33,938 nt of DNA. Origin: an uncultured Acidimicrobiales bacterium. GTDB lineage: Bacteria; Actinomycetota; Acidimicrobiia; Acidimicrobiales; SHLQ01. This document shows positions 6,972 through 14,338 of this stretch, piece by piece (positions within the stretch are counted from its first letter, which is position 1; each line of letters starts with the position of its first letter). A model generated the notes under the pieces. The model was not told the DNA's origin. It saw nothing but the letters and a program-made list of their open reading frames with translations, and searched no databases. The translations under genes and the position numbers were made by a program. The DNA lies in contig CALLAA010000258.1 in the NCBI GenBank assembly GCA_938002955.1, forward strand, positions 1-33,938, written 5' to 3'.

Positions 6972-7748
6972 ATGACCACACCTGAACCTCCGTCAAGCGT
7001 TGCCGAGGGACCGGTCGATCGCGCATTCCACCTGTTGCAAGTCGTCGTCGCCGCTGGTGGTCCGGTCGGCGTACGCGAACTCGGTCGCCGGACCGGACTT
7101 CCCCGCTCGACAGCCTCCCGACTCGTCGGCACACTCGAACGACTCCGGATGGTCGATCGCACCGCCGATGGGGATGTCATCCCTGGCGGAGCACTGGCAA
7201 CCTTGCAGATCGACAAGGACACTGCGCCACTCCTACGTGACCGTCTCCATCCGCTCCTCGTCGACCTGGTGCATCGGTTCGGCGAGAATGCAGCACTCGC
7301 AGTCGACGATGGCGACGAACTGCTCTACGTCTCGAACATTGCGAGCGAGAACCCGGTGTCGGTAGGCGACGTCTCTGGCGAGCGACACCCATTTCATCTG
7401 GTTGCCCCGGGGCTGATCGCAATGGCAGCGTGGCCAGCGAAGCGGCTCGCCAACCACCTCGCCACGCCCCTCGAATCCGCTACCGAGCACTCGGTCATTA
7501 CGCCCGCAGCGTTGCGAAAGCGCATCTCCACGGTGCGCAGCGACGGTTTCGCGTGGACGAACCAAGAACTCGATATCGGTATCAACGGGTTCGCCGTACC
7601 GGTCGTCATCGACGGCGAAACCGTCGCCACCATCAGCCTGTATGGACCCTCGTACCGATTCTCACCAGAGGCTCGGCCCGAGCTCGCCGGCGACGTCGCA
7701 ACGATCGTTCGCGACCGGCTCTCCGATCAGCACATGACGTCGCACTAG
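6972..7748 (+). CDS. IclR-family transcriptional regulator
   Basis: 258 aa. An N-terminal winged helix-turn-helix spans about residues 12-75 (DRAFHLLQVV, VRELGRRTGLPRSTASRLVGTLE). The C-terminal effector domain includes HPFHLVAPGLIAMAAWP and a segment ending DIGINGFAVPV and ISLYGPSYRF, the usual IclR ligand-binding features. It is transcribed away from the gamma-butyrobetaine/carnitine genes. The 62-bp intergenic region contains two abutting 17-bp palindromes covering its own promoter, so it most likely represses itself and controls the divergent catabolic genes. The effector is inferred to be gamma-butyrobetaine, carnitine or a degradation product. Confidence 0.93.
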   Translation: MTTPEPPSSVAEGPVDRAFHLLQVVVAAGGPVGVRELGRRTGLPRSTASRLVGTLERLRMVDRTADGDVIPGGALATLQIDKDTAPLLRDRLHPLLVDLVHRFGENAALAVDDGDELLYVSNIASENPVSVGDVSGERHPFHLVAPGLIAMAAWPAKRLANHLATPLESATEHSVITPAALRKRISTVRSDGFAWTNQELDIGINGFAVPVVIDGETVATISLYGPSYRFSPEARPELAGDVATIVRDRLSDQHMTSH

Positions 7749-7780
7749 AGCGCACCGTCAAGCTGTGCGAGGCTGAACCA

Positions 7781-8308
7781 ATGACCAAGCGACTCGTCGT
7801 ATTGCTTCGTGGCATCAACGTCAGCGGGCACAACAAGGTACCAATGGCCGAACTCCGGACGGCTCTTGACACCGACGGTTTCGAGAACGTGGCGACCTAT
7901 ATCCAGAGTGGCAATGTCGCAATCGACACCGCACAAGACCCGCACGACGTCACCGCCCGAGTCGAAGAACTGCTCGCGGAGCACTTCGACGTTCACGTTC
8001 CGGTCGTTTCAATCCAACAGGTCGATGTTGCCGGTGTGCTCGACGCCGCGCCCTTCGACCCGGATGGAAACCCCGCCTACCAGTTGATCTACTTTCCAGG
8101 CGATCCCGTCGACATCGACGGGGTCGATGCGATGGATCGAACCAAGTACGGCAACGACATCATCACCGCCGCGACCAATGCCGTCTACGTGGCCTACGAC
8201 GGCGGCCAGAGTTCGTCGAAACTGACGCTCAACGCGCTCGAGAAGGCAGCGGGAACGTCGCTTACCGGCCGAAACGTTCGATCGGTCGCAACGCTCATCG
8301 CACTCTGA
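7781..8308 (+). CDS. DUF1697 family protein
   Basis: 175 aa. The motif VVLLRGINVSGHNKVPMAELR followed by YIQSGNVAID is diagnostic of DUF1697, a widespread family without an assigned reaction. The C-terminal KLTLNALEKAAGTSLTGRNVRSV matches the family's closing segment TSRNWRT-like. The ATG at 7781 has a modest GAGG 8 nt upstream; longer upstream frames overlap the IclR gene and lack family sequence. It lies 32 nt after iclR and may be read through from it. It is convergent with the 2-hydroxyacid dehydrogenase gene. Confidence 0.85.
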   Translation: MTKRLVVLLRGINVSGHNKVPMAELRTALDTDGFENVATYIQSGNVAIDTAQDPHDVTARVEELLAEHFDVHVPVVSIQQVDVAGVLDAAPFDPDGNPAYQLIYFPGDPVDIDGVDAMDRTKYGNDIITAATNAVYVAYDGGQSSSKLTLNALEKAAGTSLTGRNVRSVATLIAL

Positions 8309-8323
8309 GAACCCGCTTGCCGG

Positions 8324-9253
8324 CTAGTACCCGGTCGCTGGGTCGACCACCGGGAATGGCTCCTCACCGGCACGAATACGGGAAATGTTCGCTGCTATCA
8401 ACGCGGCTGCGGTCGGGATCTGCGTGCTTCCCGCCACGTGCGGTGTCACGCGAATTCGGCGATGACCGAACAACCGTGACGATGCAGTGGGTGGTTCAGG
8501 ATTTGTCACGTCGACAACCGCTGCGCCGAGTGGGCCCGAGTCGACGGCATCAACAAGGTCGTCCTCGTCGGCGATGACGGTGCCGCGACCGATGTTGATA
8601 AACGTTGCGCCCGGAGCGAACTGCGACAGCCGTTCTGCGGTGATCAAGCCGGTCGTTGCGGGAGTGTTCGGCAACACGTTAATCACCGCGTCACACGTTC
8701 CAAGAAACTCCGCGAGTGTCTCGAGACCGGCGAACGAGGTCACGTTCGCGTCGGTGGTCCCGCTCCTCGACCAGGCATTAACGGGGTACCCGAGCTCCGT
8801 GAACGCACGACCGATCCGCCGCCCGATCGTGCCGTATCCCAAGATGCCGACGCGATGTTCCCGCGGGGCAGGAACAGGCAGCGCACCGGATCCCCAGTTC
8901 GAGAGATCATCGACACCATAGGGAGCATCAAAGTCTCGTTGGAAGTGGATCACCCAGTGCAGCGCGTAGGCGGCCATCTCGTCGCTCATCGCTGGATCGG
9001 CCAAGCGAACAATTCGTACTGGTGGCGTTCCGTCACGTTGCCACTGCTCGGTCCCAGCGCCCATCGACAAAATCGTTGTGAGATTCGGGAACGATGCGAG
9101 GTCGGCACGCTTCATTCGCCACGCTGCGACCATCTCGACAGCGTCACGGTCGACGACGTCTGGCCACAGAAGAAGCTCCTCATCAGGAAGATGCTTTGCC
9201 AGCTCAGCCATCCACTGACTCGACCCTGACCACGGATTCACCACAATCGACAT
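8324..9253 (-). CDS. D-2-hydroxyacid dehydrogenase, GhrA (glyoxylate/hydroxypyruvate reductase A)-like
   Basis: 309-aa NAD(P)H-dependent reductase of the D-isomer 2-hydroxyacid dehydrogenase family. The Rossmann loop is VGILGYGTIGRRIG (about residues 134-147). Catalytic residues are Arg in NIGRGTVIADE, Glu in TNPEPPTAS and His in RVTPHVAGST. The proline-rich linker (NVLPNTPATTGLI) and short N-terminal lid match GhrA rather than phosphoglycerate dehydrogenase. The likely role is reduction of glyoxylate or hydroxypyruvate. The ATG at 9251-9253 is chosen over an upstream frame that would overlap the divergent promoter; a CATGCT hexamer lies 6 nt upstream of it. Confidence 0.87.
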   Translation of the reverse strand: MSIVVNPWSGSSQWMAELAKHLPDEELLLWPDVVDRDAVEMVAAWRMKRADLASFPNLTTILSMGAGTEQWQRDGTPPVRIVRLADPAMSDEMAAYALHWVIHFQRDFDAPYGVDDLSNWGSGALPVPAPREHRVGILGYGTIGRRIGRAFTELGYPVNAWSRSGTTDANVTSFAGLETLAEFLGTCDAVINVLPNTPATTGLITAERLSQFAPGATFINIGRGTVIADEDDLVDAVDSGPLGAAVVDVTNPEPPTASSRLFGHRRIRVTPHVAGSTQIPTAAALIAANISRIRAGEEPFPVVDPATGY

Positions 9254-9285
9254 CGCACCAGCATGCCTGTCTTGGCCGAGGACCG

Positions 9286-9291
9286 TACGCT
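9286..9291 (+). promoter_or_regulatory. -10 element (TACGCT) of the FAD oxidoreductase gene
   Basis: TACGCT is followed by 6 nt and the ATG at 9298, the leaderless layout repeated through this window. Confidence 0.5.
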
Positions 9292-9297
9292 TTGGGC

Positions 9298-10728
9298 ATG
9301 TCGAATCGTGACGCCGTCGTGGTGGGATCTGGTCCAAATGGTCTTGCCGCAGCGATCACGCTCGCACGTGCAGGAAAGTCCGTGACCGTTCTCGAGGCGA
9401 ACGACACCGTCGGCGGCGCCGCACGGTCGGCCGAGATCACCGAGCCGGGCTTTGTGCACGACTTGGGTTCGGCGATCCATCCAATGGCTAGCGCATCACC
9501 CTTCTTTACCGAGATCTTCGGTGATCTCGAGCGACATGGGCTCGAATGGATCACACCGCCTGCGGGCGTGGCCCATCCCCTCGACGCGGGTCGGGCAGCC
9601 GTGGCGTGGAACGACATCGACCGGACCGCAGCTGAACTCACTACCGATGGGTCCGCCTACCGGGCCTACTACGAGCCGTGGACCGAAGGCATCGATCGTT
9701 TGGTCGACCTGGCGCTTAACCCACTGGTCCGGATTCCCCCGAACCCCGTGTTCGCCGCTCGTTTCGGCGCGGCCGCCGCACTGCCCGCCGCAACGACGGC
9801 CCGCCGGACATGGAGCGGCGACGAGGCCCAAGCGCTCTTCGCTGGCCATGCAGCGCATGCAATCTTGCCGCTCACGGCACCGTTCACCTCGTCGTTTGGA
9901 CTGTTGCTCGGCACACTCGTCCATGCATCAGGCTGGGGGTTTCCGGCCGGCGGTGCGCAATCGCTGGTCGATGCAATGGTCGGGTTGCTCGAGGAACTCG
10001 GAGGCGAGGTTCGTACCGGACATCGCGTCGAGACATTGTCCGATCTTCCGCCGGCGACAGCCACGATCTTCACACTGACCCCCGGCCAGGTCGAAGCGAT
10101 TGCGGGGCCACACTTCTCCGATCGATACCGGAAGTCGCTTCGTAACTTTGCGTACGGTCCGGGCGCATGGAAAGTCGACTACGCCCTCGACGAGCCAATC
10201 CCATGGATCAATCCAGACCTTCGCGCCGCAGGCACGGTCCATGTCGGCGGAACGCTCGAGGAGATCGTGCGCGCTGAGGCGACGGTCGGAGCGGGGCGCC
10301 ACAGTGACCGGCCATTCGTACTCGTGGCTCAGCACAGCCTCTTCGATGATCGCCGAGCGCCCGACGGCAAGCACACGGCGTGGGCGTATGTGCACGTACC
10401 GAACGGGTCGACGGTCGACCAAACCGACGTTCTCGAGCAGCAGATCGAACGGTTCGCTCCCGGATTTCGTGATGTCATCCGAACGCGCACGACGACGTCA
10501 ACGGTCCAGCTCGAAGCGCAGAATGCGAACCTGGTCGGCGGCGATATCGGGGGCGGGAGCTACGCCGGCACGCAGCTGATGATCCGGCCCCGGCCCCAGC
10601 GCAGTCCGTTTACGACGCCGGATGATTCGATGTTCATCGGTAGCGCAGGAACGACGCCCGGTGCCGGTGTTCATGGCATGAGCGGTGCTGGTGCGGCGAA
10701 CCGGGCCCTGAGCACAATTCTTCGTTGA
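9298..10728 (+). CDS. NAD(P)/FAD-dependent oxidoreductase, phytoene desaturase (CrtI)-like
   Basis: 476-aa flavoprotein. The N-terminal dinucleotide-binding fold is VVVGSGPNGLAAAITLARAG followed by VLEANDTVGGAARS. The C-terminal FAD-binding segment reads MFIGSAGTTPGAGVHGMSG, the typical CrtI/PDS closing motif. The substrate is not determinable: no carotenoid genes are nearby, and many relatives in actinobacteria act on unknown lipids or alcohols. It is divergent from the GhrA-like gene. The ATG at 9298 fits the TACGCT promoter; an upstream in-frame extension lacks family sequence. Confidence 0.88.
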   Translation: MSNRDAVVVGSGPNGLAAAITLARAGKSVTVLEANDTVGGAARSAEITEPGFVHDLGSAIHPMASASPFFTEIFGDLERHGLEWITPPAGVAHPLDAGRAAVAWNDIDRTAAELTTDGSAYRAYYEPWTEGIDRLVDLALNPLVRIPPNPVFAARFGAAAALPAATTARRTWSGDEAQALFAGHAAHAILPLTAPFTSSFGLLLGTLVHASGWGFPAGGAQSLVDAMVGLLEELGGEVRTGHRVETLSDLPPATATIFTLTPGQVEAIAGPHFSDRYRKSLRNFAYGPGAWKVDYALDEPIPWINPDLRAAGTVHVGGTLEEIVRAEATVGAGRHSDRPFVLVAQHSLFDDRRAPDGKHTAWAYVHVPNGSTVDQTDVLEQQIERFAPGFRDVIRTRTTTSTVQLEAQNANLVGGDIGGGSYAGTQLMIRPRPQRSPFTTPDDSMFIGSAGTTPGAGVHGMSGAGAANRALSTILR

Positions 10729-10746
10729 GCTGCACGTGAACACTCC

Positions 10747-10764
10747 GGTTACCAGGCGGTAACC
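10747..10764. other. 18-bp palindrome GGTTACC-AGGC-GGTAACC
   Basis: A perfect 7-bp stem with a 4-nt loop, 18 nt after the stop of the FAD oxidoreductase gene and 68 nt before the next start. No U-tract follows, so it may be either a terminator stem or an operator. Confidence 0.45.
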
Positions 10765-10785
10765 AATGGCGCTATTCTTGAGGGT

Positions 10786-10802
10786 GGTCTCGGGTAGAGA
10801 CC
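10786..10802. other. inverted repeat GGTCTC-GGGTA-GAGACC
   Basis: A perfect 6-bp inverted repeat with a 5-nt spacer, 30 nt upstream of the first membrane-anchored protein gene. It could be a regulator site or a 5' leader hairpin. Confidence 0.4.
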
Positions 10803-10832
10803 GACAGCGGAGGCGGGCGGAGATGAGAGGCA

Positions 10833-11486
10833 ATGGACTCCCCCACCACACGACCGGACACACCTGACGAAATCGAGGAACGCCACGAGCGAGCGGGCAT
10901 GTACCTCGCCGCGCTCGCGTTGTTCACCGTTCCGATTTTGATCATCGGTGCGATGGTGTCGACGAGGACAAGCGAGCCCGAAGCGGCAGCACCCCTCGAA
11001 CCAGCCACGCGGTCAGGACTGGAAAGCCTCGAGATCGAGGCGTCCGAAATCACCATCGACGAGCCGTCCGTAACCAATCCCGACAGCAACTCGATATCCA
11101 ACGATGAAACAGCAGCGGTCGATCCAGCAACCGACTCCGCAGTCGACCAAGCAGCCGAGCAGCTCCCGAGTATCCCCGCCGACGCTATTACCGTGGCGGC
11201 CTACAACGAGGCAACCGATGAACCCGGCACGCTTTCCTTCGCAATTCGGCTGACGAGCACGCCGGAGAGTCCCGAGATCGGTACGGGTGTCTTCACGATC
11301 GGCGTTGTCGGCGACACTGGAATCGCCGTACCGACGATCAGCCGATTCGAACACGACAGCCTCCCTTCTGGGTCCTCGGCCCTCGCGTTAGTGCGGGCCG
11401 AGGACGTCGGCCCCGGCGACCACTATGTAGTTGTGCGCGTCGGCGACACCGAGCTCTCCCGCGCCGTCGTCCAAGCTGCGGACTAG
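10833..11486 (+). CDS. single-pass membrane-anchored protein, unrecognised (paralogue of the next gene)
   Basis: 217 aa, not recognised as a named family. A short cytoplasmic N-terminus ending ERHERAGMYLAA leads into one membrane helix (about residues 27-43, LALFTVPILIIGAMV) with no cleavage site, so it is a signal anchor. Residues about 50-110 are an acidic, low-complexity linker rich in Asp, Glu, Ser and Ala. The C-terminal 90 residues alternate hydrophobic and polar residues like a small beta-sandwich (SFAIRLTSTP, YVVVRVGDTELS). The anchor closely resembles that of the following gene, so they are tandem paralogues with different outer domains. The ATG at 10833 follows purine-rich GGAGATGAGAGG. 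A role at the cell surface is inferred. Confidence 0.75.
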   Translation: MDSPTTRPDTPDEIEERHERAGMYLAALALFTVPILIIGAMVSTRTSEPEAAAPLEPATRSGLESLEIEASEITIDEPSVTNPDSNSISNDETAAVDPATDSAVDQAAEQLPSIPADAITVAAYNEATDEPGTLSFAIRLTSTPESPEIGTGVFTIGVVGDTGIAVPTISRFEHDSLPSGSSALALVRAEDVGPGDHYVVVRVGDTELSRAVVQAAD

Positions 11487-11586
11487 ACCCCGGAGTAGAC
11501 CGCAGGCGATTTGGGAAGTTCGACCCGCTTCGCCCCTGATCACCCACCATGTACTCTGAGACCTGGCGGCGGTTCTAGGGAGAAAT

Positions 11587-12747
11587 GTGGAGTCCGACAC
11601 GGATGTGCCTCCGGTAGGCGCGGGCGACCGGGATGACGACGAGCGCGCGGGGCTGTATCTAGCGGCGATGATCGCGTTCGCAGTACCTGCCCTCATCGTG
11701 CTCGCCTTCTTCTTGTCGAGCACAGGTTCGTCTGACGGAGCGGACTCTCAGCCGTCCAACTCGGGTCTCGATCGCGTCGACGTTGGCCAGACCGGTGCCG
11801 AAGAACAGGTCACGGTTGACGTTGCGGGCGCAGGCGCGAGCCAAGAGGAGAGCGTCTCGGTCGACATCGGGTCAGCGGCGTCCATCGCTGCAAACCCCAG
11901 CGACGACCCGACCGCCACTGAAGCAGATGCCGGGCAACCAACCCAAGAGCAGCCGGGCACAGACCAGCCAACGACAACGACCATCGGCACCTCGTCAACG
12001 ACCGCGCCATCGACGAGCGGACCATCGACGACTACAACATCGCCAGCAACGACATCGCCAGCCACGACATCGCCAGCAACGACGACCACATCGTCGACAA
12101 CTACGACCACCACGACCACCACGACCACTCTCCCTGACGAAGAGCCCGCGGAGTTTGCACAGCGCATCGACATCGGCCGAATCGGCGAGTCCACCCTGCA
12201 GTTCAGGTTCTCGTCGGCAACCACGACCTCATACGTCGTCACCGTGCGGTCGGGGGGCACCGTCGTGACGAGCAAGTCCGGTGGGACCCAGGCCAACCAA
12301 CTCGTCAACGAGACAGTCCAAGGCCTCACGCCCGGCACGGACTACACCGTGCAAGTCACGCTTAACGGTCCACCCTCCGTCGATTCACCTCGGGTGTCGT
12401 TCCGCACCTCGGGAGGAGACGACCCCGCTCCCGTCGATACACCCGTCGCTGTTCAGGGTCTCCGTCTCGTGTCCACCGGATCGACGCGCTTCGAAGTGAA
12501 CTACGAGTCGAACATCTGCGCCAACGGGTCGTTCGTCATTCGCGAACAAGGCGGAGCGGTCGTTGGAAGCAACGCGGGCCAGGCCTCGGGCTGCACCACC
12601 CGGCATCTCGCAATACCCGGCTTTTGGACAGCGGCGCTACAGCCCAACACGACCTACGTAATCACCGTGACCGTCGAAGCGAACGGCGCGGGCAAGGGTG
12701 GCGGCAACACCTCGAGCCAATCGCTTACGGTCACAACAACGGGCTAG
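11587..12747 (+). CDS. membrane-anchored surface protein with Thr-rich stalk and two fibronectin-III-like domains
   Basis: 386 aa. The N-terminus DDDERAGLYLAAM and one membrane helix (about residues 24-42) repeat the anchor of the preceding gene. Then come an acidic Ser/Gln/Thr linker (about 45-135) and a Thr/Ser/Pro stalk (about 136-177) with TSPAT units and a near-homopolymeric Thr run. Two beta domains follow, at about 185-278 and 288-386. Each ends in a fibronectin-III-like strand pair (LTPGTDYTVQVT and LQPNTTYVITVTVE). Two Cys (ANICANG-type region and SGCTT) may form a disulfide in the second domain. The GTG at 11587 is chosen because GGGAG lies about 5 nt upstream. It is probably co-transcribed with its paralogue. 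An adhesion or cell-envelope function is inference. Confidence 0.8.
   Translation: MESDTDVPPVGAGDRDDDERAGLYLAAMIAFAVPALIVLAFFLSSTGSSDGADSQPSNSGLDRVDVGQTGAEEQVTVDVAGAGASQEESVSVDIGSAASIAANPSDDPTATEADAGQPTQEQPGTDQPTTTTIGTSSTTAPSTSGPSTTTTSPATTSPATTSPATTTTSSTTTTTTTTTTTLPDEEPAEFAQRIDIGRIGESTLQFRFSSATTTSYVVTVRSGGTVVTSKSGGTQANQLVNETVQGLTPGTDYTVQVTLNGPPSVDSPRVSFRTSGGDDPAPVDTPVAVQGLRLVSTGSTRFEVNYESNICANGSFVIREQGGAVVGSNAGQASGCTTRHLAIPGFWTAALQPNTTYVITVTVEANGAGKGGGNTSSQSLTVTTTG
12034..12129 (+). repeat. in-frame microrepeats encoding the Thr-rich stalk
   Basis: Three consecutive 15-bp units close to ACGACATCGCCAGCA lie at 12034-12048, 12049-12063 and 12064-12078, each encoding TTSPA. A run of ACG/ACC codons follows with a 9-bp ACGACCACC period to 12129. 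The unit lengths are multiples of three, so copy-number change would keep the frame. Confidence 0.8.
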
Positions 12748-12776
12748 TCGATCTGCCTCGTCGTGCGGCCTCGACC

Positions 12777-12782
12777 TATGGT
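12777..12782 (+). promoter_or_regulatory. -10 element (TATGGT) of the DUF1295 gene
   Basis: TATGGT is separated by exactly 6 nt from the ATG at 12789, consistent with a leaderless transcript. Confidence 0.5.
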
Positions 12783-12788
12783 CACAAG

Positions 12789-13664
12789 ATGAAGAAGGCC
12801 GAGAAAGTCGCCATCGTTGGAATCCTCATCGCGCTCGCGGTGGGGGCACTCATTGCTTGGGCCGGCAGCGACGGCGGCGAAACCGTGGGCAGCATCCAGC
12901 TCTTCGCCCTACTGACAGCCTTCGCCTTCGCCGTGAACATCGCCGCATTCGTTCCGTCCTTCATTGCACGAACCGAGCACTACTACGACCTCACCGGATC
13001 GTTTACGTACATCTCGATCACCATCGCGGCACTCGTGCTGTCGTCGGACCTCGACGCTCGCTCGATCATCATTGGCGTCCTCGTCCTGCTCTGGGCAGGG
13101 CGTCTCGGGTCGTTTCTCTTCCGCCGCGTCAAGCGCGCCGGAAAGGACGGGCGGTTCGACGTCATCAAGCACAACTTCCTTCGGTTCCTTATGTTCTGGG
13201 TGATCCAGGGGTTGTGGGTGACGGTCACGGCGGGTGCCGCGTTTGCCGCGATCTCCTCAGGCAACAAGACCGACCTCGGTGTCCTTGGCATCATCGGCCT
13301 GATCATCTGGACCGTCGGATTCGTGATCGAGGTCGTCTCCGACCGCCAGAAGTCTGCGTTCAAGAACGACCCGGCGAACGACGGCACGTTCATCAACGTC
13401 GGCTTGTGGGCCTGGTCTCGACACCCGAACTACTTCGGAGAGATCACGCTGTGGACCGGCATGGCGATCCTTGCGTATCCGGCACTATCTGGTTGGCAGC
13501 GAATCACCCTAATCTCGCCGGCTTTCGTCGTGTTCCTGCTTACCAAGATCAGCGGGCTGCCGGCACTCGAGAAACGGGCCGACAAGAAATGGGGCGGACA
13601 GCCCGACTACGAGGCGTACAAGGCGGCCACCCCAGTCCTGGTACCGCGCCCGCCAACGTCCTAG
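12789..13664 (+). CDS. DUF1295 family membrane protein (steroid 5-alpha-reductase / isoprenylcysteine methyltransferase fold)
   Basis: 291-aa polytopic protein with about six to seven membrane helices. The C-terminal motif LWAWSRHPNYFGEITLWTG is the signature of DUF1295 and of the 3-oxo-5-alpha-steroid 4-dehydrogenase superfamily, where these residues bind NADPH or S-adenosylmethionine. The following GLPALEKRADKKWGGQPDYEAYK is also typical of this family, including the EKR...W......Y..Y pattern. The substrate is unknown and is probably a membrane lipid or isoprenoid. The start is supported by the TATGGT -10. It is convergent with the YigZ-like gene, the stops lying 10 nt apart. Confidence 0.85.
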   Translation: MKKAEKVAIVGILIALAVGALIAWAGSDGGETVGSIQLFALLTAFAFAVNIAAFVPSFIARTEHYYDLTGSFTYISITIAALVLSSDLDARSIIIGVLVLLWAGRLGSFLFRRVKRAGKDGRFDVIKHNFLRFLMFWVIQGLWVTVTAGAAFAAISSGNKTDLGVLGIIGLIIWTVGFVIEVVSDRQKSAFKNDPANDGTFINVGLWAWSRHPNYFGEITLWTGMAILAYPALSGWQRITLISPAFVVFLLTKISGLPALEKRADKKWGGQPDYEAYKAATPVLVPRPPTS

Positions 13665-13674
13665 CTCGGTTGCG

Positions 13675-14265
13675 TCACTCGACGGAGGCTCGACCTGCGG
13701 TTGCGTCGGCGACGGCTTGTCGCAGGTCACCCAACACGTCGACGGCGATGTCGATACATCTCGTGACGCGGCCTGCATAGACGACATCGACATCGGTGCC
13801 ACCAACGGCGCCCATCGCTCGCATGACGGCGTCTGTATCGCCGTGATCATGGACGATGACAGCGCCAACTTTCTCGAGCCATGGCTCGATGTCGGCGTGG
13901 TCGAGGGCAAGTCCGGCAGCACCCCCGTACGCTCGCACGAGTCCGCCCACGCCGAGCTTTGTCCCGCCCCAATAGCGCGACACGATCACGGCCGTGTCGA
14001 CGAGGTCACGGCCGGTCAGCTGCGCGAGTATCGGCCGGCCAGCGGAGCCACCCGGCTCACCATCATCACTGGCTCGGTCAATCGCCGGAGACGCAATCCG
14101 CCACGCCCAGCAATGATGGCCGGCATCTGGCATTTCGGCTCGGACGCCGTCGAGGGCAGCTTTGGCAGCAGCCTCCGACGTCACGGGCACAACCGTTGCA
14201 ATGAACCGAGATCCCTTTGACGGTTCCGCCTCATGGCGAACACGAGCGCACACCGTTGATGCCAT
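13675..14265 (-). CDS. YigZ/IMPACT (UPF0029) family protein
   Basis: 196 aa. The N-terminal domain contains KGSRFIATVVPV, HHCWAWRI, DDGEPGGSAGRPIL and SRYWGGTKLGVGGLVRAYG, the contiguous signature of the IMPACT/YigZ family. The C-terminal ferredoxin-like domain (about 130-190) is present but divergent. Eukaryotic IMPACT regulates the Gcn2 kinase; the bacterial function is unresolved. A TAGTCT hexamer on the coding strand 6 nt before the ATG supports the start. It lies downstream of a large hairpin that separates it from the DJ-1/GlxA operon. Confidence 0.9.
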   Translation of the reverse strand: MASTVCARVRHEAEPSKGSRFIATVVPVTSEAAAKAALDGVRAEMPDAGHHCWAWRIASPAIDRASDDGEPGGSAGRPILAQLTGRDLVDTAVIVSRYWGGTKLGVGGLVRAYGGAAGLALDHADIEPWLEKVGAVIVHDHGDTDAVMRAMGAVGGTDVDVVYAGRVTRCIDIAVDVLGDLRQAVADATAGRASVE

Positions 14266-14271
14266 ACTCCG

Positions 14272-14277
14272 AGACTA
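14272..14277 (-). promoter_or_regulatory. -10 element (TAGTCT on minus strand) of the YigZ-like gene
   Basis: On the minus strand TAGTCT is followed by 6 nt and the ATG. This suggests that the gene has its own leaderless promoter immediately downstream of the preceding operon's terminator-like hairpin. Confidence 0.45.
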
Positions 14278-14285
14278 CGCCGAAG

Positions 14286-14335
14286 CGCCAACCCCCATAA
14301 CGCGGGGTCTGACCCTTTGTTATGGGGGTTTGGCG
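14286..14335 (-). terminator. large nested hairpin after the DJ-1/PfpI gene
   Basis: The outer arms CGCCAACCCCCATAAC (14286-14301) and GTTATGGGGGTTTGGCG (14319-14335) pair along their whole length with one bulged base. The loop contains a second inverted repeat, GGGTC-t-GACCC (14305-14315). It begins 3 nt after the stop codon of the minus-strand DJ-1 gene and ends before the YigZ promoter. No U-tract follows on either strand, so it is an atypical terminator or a repeat element that landed there. Confidence 0.55.
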
Positions 14336-14338
14336 TGG

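Noticed and set aside
12034..12129. Non-coding satellite or CRISPR-like repeat
   Set aside because: The units are short, adjacent, in frame and encode a Thr/Pro stalk inside a real gene. There are no spacers.
13675..14220. Overlapping plus-strand frames opposite the YigZ-like gene
   Set aside because: Their translations lack any motif, while the minus strand carries the complete YigZ signature. They are shadows of GC-rich coding sequence.
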